DNA from: Lepidodermella squamata
Lineage: Eukaryota; Gastrotricha
Reading direction: 5' to 3'
NCBI GenBank assembly: GCA_047495785.1
Contig: JBLDXI010000021.1
Span: 1,798,001-1,862,000, forward strand
DNA: 64,000 nt
The stretch's first letter is position 1. Each line of letters begins with the position of its first letter. Under the pieces are notes generated by a model that worked only from the letters and a program-made list of their open reading frames with translations, did not search any database and was not told the DNA's origin. A program made the position numbers and the translations under genes. This document shows positions 58,061 to 64,000 of this stretch, piece by piece.

Positions 58061-61000
58061 GAAGCCTTGCTCATTTGTATTAACATTATAATTTGTTTTT
58101 CGATGATCACTCGTATTGTCTGTTTTTGCGTTTTTATTCTATTGGTTTATTGCGTTGGCGGAGCGAGCGTACAAGCGCGCTCGATTTCACGAACTAAGTG
58201 GGGACAATGTTGTATAATCTGGTGATTTATTAGCGGCATCATCCCTGTCATTGTTCGCCGTCTGGTCGCAGCATTGTTTTTCCAGCTTTCATTAAATGGG
58301 CTAATATTTTGTTTCCTTCGTTTGAATTATTGCTGAATACGATTCATGCGCGTGTGTATTTTAATCGCGAGTGATCTCTTGCCTTCACATTCAACATTTG
58401 TTGCCCCCTGTAAATTTATGAATGTATGCATGTATGTCGGAGAGCTATTGACGGCAACTACGTAGCTTTTGGCTTGGGTCAATTTTAAAATGGACGCGCC
58501 CATAACTAGGCAGGAGCCCTCACGCTTACCTGTACTTGGCAATATTTAGCGGCAGTGTAGTCAAACTTGAAAAAGTGGAAGTACATTCAACTGCGACCAC
58601 GATTTGCGCAAAGAAATGAAAAGAAAGCGTCCCTTTTACGTTTAATCGCAACTGCAAACAGGATGGTGGCTTTTGGCATTCATTATACACACCGCGTATT
58701 GGCGAAATCGCTAATGGAAGTGAACACACTCGCGTCCAATCGATGCGCTCGCGCAGCATCGGCGCGTTATCATGAGCTGCCGTAGATCGACAGTCACCCC
58801 CCGACAACCGTACATTATTGTTATTGGTTGTTATTGGCGTATGTAATCTTTTAACTTCGACCAAACTTAACATTTTCATTACCCGCGCTACCTATATACA
58901 TGTACTAATCATGCGACTTCACCCATGTTTTCGTTAATAATTGCGCCGATTATTCAATGAACATCGCCAACACTACCCATTCGTCGTCGCCATATTGGCA
59001 GCAACATGTGTCGTTTATTTGAATTATTCACCGCGCCTATCTCACAGGTATGCAGCAAACCGAATTTTACTGACCGGTTTTGCCCACGCTTGACCGCAAT
59101 TATGACTGAGATTTCGGCTAAAAGGCATCCGTTATTATATGAGACCGGCTGCAGAAGATCAGCTACTGTTTCATGTTAAAGTTGTTTGGGCGCGTGTCTT
59201 CTCTGTTGATAGAGCAGCGATGAGCGCGACACGCCGGCAACATATCAACCTCACGTCAAGTGACAGGCTGCATCATCATCTCGGGATGACCATATAGCCA
59301 TCTTGTATAGTTTCACGATCTCAGCTTCCCGTCTTTCCAACTTCTTATATGTTTCTAATCCGCGCCGAGAGACGACAGCGCTGTTTTCTACTCAGAGTTG
59401 TAAACTCAGCTGTCTGTTTTGCCGCTGCCCTAGCGTCGGATGTTTCTGGTGGTTGGTTTTGCGGCGCCCAAATAAGTATCCCTAACTATACCTAATAATA
59501 ATATAAGTGGGGATGAGATAATAACTATAATAATGCGGCAACTATGATGTGAATTAGCAGTACTTTTATTTTCTATGATGCTTGCTAAAGCATTGCATCT
59601 TCTTCTTTTCGCCACTCCAAAATATGTCAACCGTTTACAGGGCTGCTTTTCTGTTGGCGGCGATGTGCGGAAGTACTGCCGGTCATTTCATTATGTTGTT
59701 TCTCTTTTCGACTGCCCACTGTTATAACCAAATAACACTCGTAAGGCACAACTGCGACAACTAAATATACAAGACCTAGCGAGCGAACAAGGATGAGCAC
59801 ATTTGGTATTTGGCGCCGTGATGGTGTTCGGCGTGCTTGCCGCCATCAGTAGTCAGTCGTCACAGGCGCTAGTGTCCAAGCAGCCTTATTATGTTCTTTA
59901 CTCGATCTTGTCAGTTATAAGATCATAGAGTCATTGTTTGCTTTCTTGTTCGTTGCTCTATTATCGCTAGATGGCCAATAATATTATTGTTATTTCTTGT
60001 TAATATTGCGCTCGCGCACGCCTATAATATACTAGTCTTGTTATTGCGATATGAACAGTCTGAAAAATAAGCCGTCGCACCGGCGGCGCACGGCGCTTGA
60101 CAGGTCGCTTGAAAAACGCCATCGACGGCGGTTTATTTGGTCCGGACTTTTAACACAGCCACGCAAGGTAAAAACATCGCCGCGCCCTGCACATCACGTA
60201 CACGCGCGTTCATAAAAAGACGGCGCTGAACCCTCAAGGCATCAGCCATGTTATTGTTATTATTGTTCTCGCCGGGCCGTTTCATACACTTATAAACAAG
60301 CTACTAACCACAGTGATAATAAGACATTGTGCCGTCCGAAGCGCTGTTTTAGTCCAAGTAATAGGCAACGCTAGCGAGACAGGTAGGACTTCCCAAATTG
60401 CGTATTACGCGTATGCGTTGTCACTTGAGCTTACTCTCCTACTCATCGGCGACTGACAATGTTCGTCTCTGGCATGTTACCACAACAGTCGTTCTTTGCC
60501 CTGCGCGTATCGGGAATTCTTACCTCATATATATACAAAACATACCGCTCGTGTCCCTTATATATGGGTGCTTACCGACGGTTTCTCGCCGAAACCAAAG
60601 TGATCTGAAGAACTGTGTTAATCTGCATATGTAAAGCCGTCCATAGCTGAATGAAATAACAGACCAGACGTTACTGGAGTTATATACTCACATGCCACAT
60701 ATTGCCTCATCACCGGATAGACCATCATCAAGGCAGTTATACCCACCTTTAACCGCTTTATGTAAGAGTCGTCGAGGTGGGGGCCACTACCAGCGAGGCT
60801 ACCAGTTGTGTAAACATAGCGCGGTGTTGTAAGTGACAGAAATTGTTCAGAGATCGCATGTTTGTCAACGGTCATTGTTCATATTTTGCCTTTTTATAGG
60901 TATATTATTTTAAGGCTTACATTCAGCTATACAGCATTCAAGTTACTCGTGCCTTGAACAACTATATTATGCTCTATCGTCTACTGACAGATACCTGACG

Positions 61001-62330
61001 AACATACGGCTCGATCGTAGTAGCAATCTACGTCAAGCAGTGTTTTAACAGTGTGACACTCTGTCACTTCTACTATCTTGCTTTGTGCAGTACTTCGCTA
61101 ACGAAGCCATCTTTATTACATTTATTTACCCAATGAAAGAGTAATACCTCTGAATTTTCGTTGTGTAGTTATCTGTTTCTTAAAACTACGTCGATTCGAT
61201 TCAAACTATAGCTCGCGTAAAATCACCTAGTAATTGATAGGCGATCTAGCCTTCCTTTTCTTCTCTTTTTCTTTCTTTTTCCTTTAAAAAATGGGGTTTG
61301 TAAAATGTCTTTATCCATGTGCCAGAAGACTAGCGTGAAGACTAGCTTCTTTACCTTTTTTTTTACCAAGAGCCGAAGCTATCTGTAATTTTTATTTCAT
61401 CTTGATCAAAGATTAGAGTACCCATGGCCATTTTACCCCAAATGACGGTAGCTAGCGCGAACATCCAAGCTTCCTTGAAGCATATTCTTTTCAGCTAAAA
61501 TTAATTGCGCCTCTAACCCATTGTATAAACGTATGGATAAACCTAACGCCTCCAAAATAATATGCAATGAGTACTGGTTTATTTTCTTAAACTTGATCAT
61601 TGAACTATTCAATGATTTATCTTGAATGGTTTAATGATTCGGCGGTGATTGTGATTTTGCAAAAATGTGCGATTGATTCCATCGCTTAATACTCCATCAT
61701 ATCACCTTAACAGTACGCGCTTCCTGATGCACGCTTCAACATTTAAAGGTTCACGGCTCACGATAACCCAGGCCCTCGCTCGCCGAGCCCCGAGAAATGA
61801 AAAATCACATGCGGCACAACATCGTCTAACAAAATATTACTGATAAAATCAAGAGCTAATTTTATATTAGGAATATGTATTATTTTATTTTTTATTTTTA
61901 TTATAATTTGTCAGCCCGCGGAAATGCAATAGTTTCAAATTTTCATTTCAAGTGACCTCAAAAGTTGGCAGAGGATAGGTCTTGATAGGTCTTCCGCTTG
62001 TTCACAACTTTGATACGCGCTTCGCTCTAATTTTAAAACAATGCTTCGTGTTACGTTTATTGTGTTTCTCTGCTTGACTCGACTATTTATCTACGCGTAA
62101 TTTGAAACGTTACCTGACCACTGTTACTTCATATTTTGGAAAGCCGAAAGCCGCATTCTCATTATAGGCATCCAACGTTCTGAAACGTTACTGGTTACTG
62201 GAATCCCCAATCATTTTACAATTTAACACCATTGATTTACTTTTGACCTAACACTGATTGATGTTTTAGTTTATAGGTTGTTTTCATATTACTGTTAGTG
62301 GTGCAAGTATTACGTCCACCTGCCTCCACT
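58061..62330. other. 4.3-kb gene-free block upstream of Ig-domain gene
   Basis: No supported gene. It continues the CG/ATAAT-rich composition up to about 60.9 kb, then turns more AT-rich. The promoter of the Ig-domain gene should lie near 62.2 kb; no clear TATA box was assigned. Confidence 0.35.
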
Positions 62331-63734
62331 ATGGTTTCCAACCGATTCTTTGTTGCCGAATCGATACATTTACTGGTTCTTTTTGTAATCGCTGTAAGCG
62401 CTACTAAGCAAGGTAAGCTTTACAATTGCGATTTATGGTTCAATTAAATATAGCCATCTTTCGATTAGGCTGTCTCGAAATTCAATCACAATCTGTTAAT
62501 TTTGTACAACTTACAAAAAACGTGAAACGCGAAAACACCGCTATCAGCGTTGCCATTAATTGTTGTCCAAACGACCTTTGCTGCTCCCCCGGAATTTTCG
62601 AGTCTAGCTATGTTTTTCAACCAAATGGCAGATGCTTGAAGCAGTCATTACTTTCACGCGGCCAGCAAGCATTGACTTGCACAGATAACACTTCGCCCAG
62701 CGTACCAGCTCACCAGCGTCGTGCAACTATCACTGGCGTTCGCAACGGCTTCTCTCTGAGGTGCCTTTACTCCGATGAAAATGACGAGCCAGTGGACGAC
62801 TCAGTAACTGTAAAAATCAAGGGTAAGTCGCAGTCACATTTCCGATTAACTTCTTAATAATTATTCGGCTTAGTTTTGCCACAACTCATCTCGTTTACAC
62901 AACAAATCGTCGATCAATCTGAACGGAACGAACGAGGCGTACTGCTGGTTTGCAAAGCTGCACTGGGCTCATATACCGCCGATTCAGTGGAGCTATCTTT
63001 TGCGAATTTCACGAATTCTGAACCTCAGGGTCTGATCGGCTCTACCCGGTGGGATGAAAAAATTACCCGTGAATTGACCGGCAAAGAAGTTAGTTTTTGA
63101 ATTGTTTTGTTAACATGTTTCGATTTTTCCCGTCTTCCAGAAAGAGATTGCAGATCATTTACGGACAGAACTGAATCTCACTGCCCCGTATGAGTTGGAG
63201 CTAAAGCATTTCGTTCCTGACCGGTTGGTCTTCTGGCGCAATCTGACTGTAGGCTGCCAGTTGAAACTTGCGACTAAGGAGGATCGTCAAGATCGCATTG
63301 AGTTTGAAAATCTTGACCAAGCCAAGAAATTGATGTTGGTAAATGAGCACAGCCTTGAAAGTAAGTTGAAAAAGAACTCGCAAGAATGAGAAACGAAATA
63401 TATGTTTGCTTTAGCGCTCCCGAAAGTGGAACTGATTTACGATGGTCTCACCAAGCGGCTAAAATGCTCCACATACTCTTTCCCCAAGGCTACAAGCATC
63501 AAGTATGATTTGTAATTATTTTTTGTGAAATTATAATATCATTTGTGAATTATAGATGGTCTTATGCCGTTGCTCGTGGGCAAAATTTTACCGATATTCC
63601 ATCTACAAATGTGTCAGCTGTTGAGGTCGTATCCCCTGACTGGTACGTGTCATGGTACAACGGCCCCTTCGATCCGAAGAGTGTCTATCGCTGTGCCGTT
63701 CAGAACTCTGTTGGTACAACCATCGGCGAATTAG
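62331..63734 (+). CDS. Ig-domain secreted or receptor protein, 5' part (truncated by window end)
   Basis: Six exons: 62331..62412, 62469..62822, 62874..63088, 63141..63360, 63415..63502 and 63556..63734 (379 codons so far). The last ends at a GTTTGT donor, so further exons lie beyond 64000. A signal peptide is encoded in exon 1 (SIHLLVLFVIAVSATKQ). Exon 2 has a Cys-rich start (NCCPNDLCCSPG), exon 3 LLVCKAAL and exon 4 VGCQLKL. Exons 5-6 form a clear Ig fold (RLKCSTYSFPKATSIKWSYA...YRCAVQNSVGTT). Acidic and N-glycosylation-prone segments (NFTN, NLT, NFTD) fit an extracellular protein. The family is not recognised; a cell-surface receptor or adhesion protein is likely. Confidence 0.75.
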
Positions 63735-64000
63735 GTTTGTTTTGAATAAAGTGAAATAATTCATACCTGAATGACATTTACTAATCGCATCGAGCTATTT
63801 AATTAGTTAGCGAGATCTAGCCTATCTTGTATTTAGCTCCAGAATGTATTCCTTTAAATTTCCTGTGATGAAACCAAATAACGATTTTACCTGCTTGAAA
63901 AATCTGAACTAAGCCAAGAGAGGATTAGTATGCATCATTTTTCCGAAATTTGAATTATTTGAATGGATCGATGCATTTAACTGAAAGAAATCGACCACCC
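63735..64000 (+). other. intron of the Ig-domain gene (partial)
   Basis: Follows the donor at 63735. No acceptor plus open exon continuing in phase 1 was found before the window end, so this intron is longer than the others or the next exon is outside. Confidence 0.5.

Overview
The window is animal nuclear DNA. Genes are multi-exon, with short introns (mostly about 45-65 bp, GT..AG, U-rich acceptors), and the encoded proteins are metazoan: FBXW7, ULK1/2, ZSWIM2, FGFRL1-like, VIP36, STARD7 and a voltage-gated K+ channel. Small introns and several same-strand genes separated by less than 200 bp suggest a compact invertebrate genome, possibly one that uses trans-splicing and operons (nematode-, tardigrade- or rotifer-like). 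The species cannot be fixed from the sequence. An FGFRL1-like receptor argues against a derived insect or a Caenorhabditis-type nematode. Exon chains were built by eye, and every complete model closes in frame across all its junctions.

Layout. 0.55-2.7 kb: FBXW7 (minus). 4.4-9.1 kb: a broken MULE/FLYWCH transposase beside an almost intact CR1/L2-like non-LTR retrotransposon with a TAAA tail. 9.7-11.3 kb: a nest of inverted repeats holding two small MITE-like elements with perfect 8-bp target duplications. 12.1-13.6 kb: ZSWIM2-like E3 ligase (plus). 14.7-18.1 kb: ULK1/ATG1 autophagy kinase (minus). 19.0-19.7 kb: decayed LINE fragment. 20.9-22.5 kb: LAT-type SLC7 transporter (minus). 24.2-24.6 kb: TA-flanked MITE. 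26.7-30.0 kb: tight plus-strand cluster SRRM2/Cwc21 - small membrane protein - RPC9/CRCP - STARD7, two of whose ORFs overlap. 32.5-33.3 kb: unknown secreted-protein ORF interrupted by one in-frame TAG. 34.1-36.4 kb: FGFRL1-like receptor (minus). 41.3-42.4 kb: stomatin (plus). 42.6-46.2 kb: divergent Kv channel and NOP16 (both minus). 48.5-49.8 kb: VIP36/LMAN2 lectin (plus). 57.1-58.1 kb: young mariner-type MITE with 178-bp TIRs. 62.3 kb to the end: 5' part of an Ig-domain secreted or receptor protein.

The genes are mostly unrelated housekeeping and signalling functions: ubiquitin ligases, autophagy, splicing, Pol III, ribosome biogenesis, lipid transfer, amino-acid transport, ER-Golgi lectin and ion channels. 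Two blocks (about 36.4-41.3 kb and 49.8-62.3 kb) hold no recognisable genes despite the otherwise compact structure. They flank developmental or receptor genes and are CpG-containing and rich in ATAAT/ATT runs, so they may be regulatory.

Most notable: the 8-bp-TSD MITE family, the near-identical 929-bp mariner MITE, the in-frame TAG gene, the overlapping small-membrane-protein/CRCP ORFs, the Kv channel with an altered S4 and PVP hinge, and the LINE ORF with a degenerate 2A-like motif.
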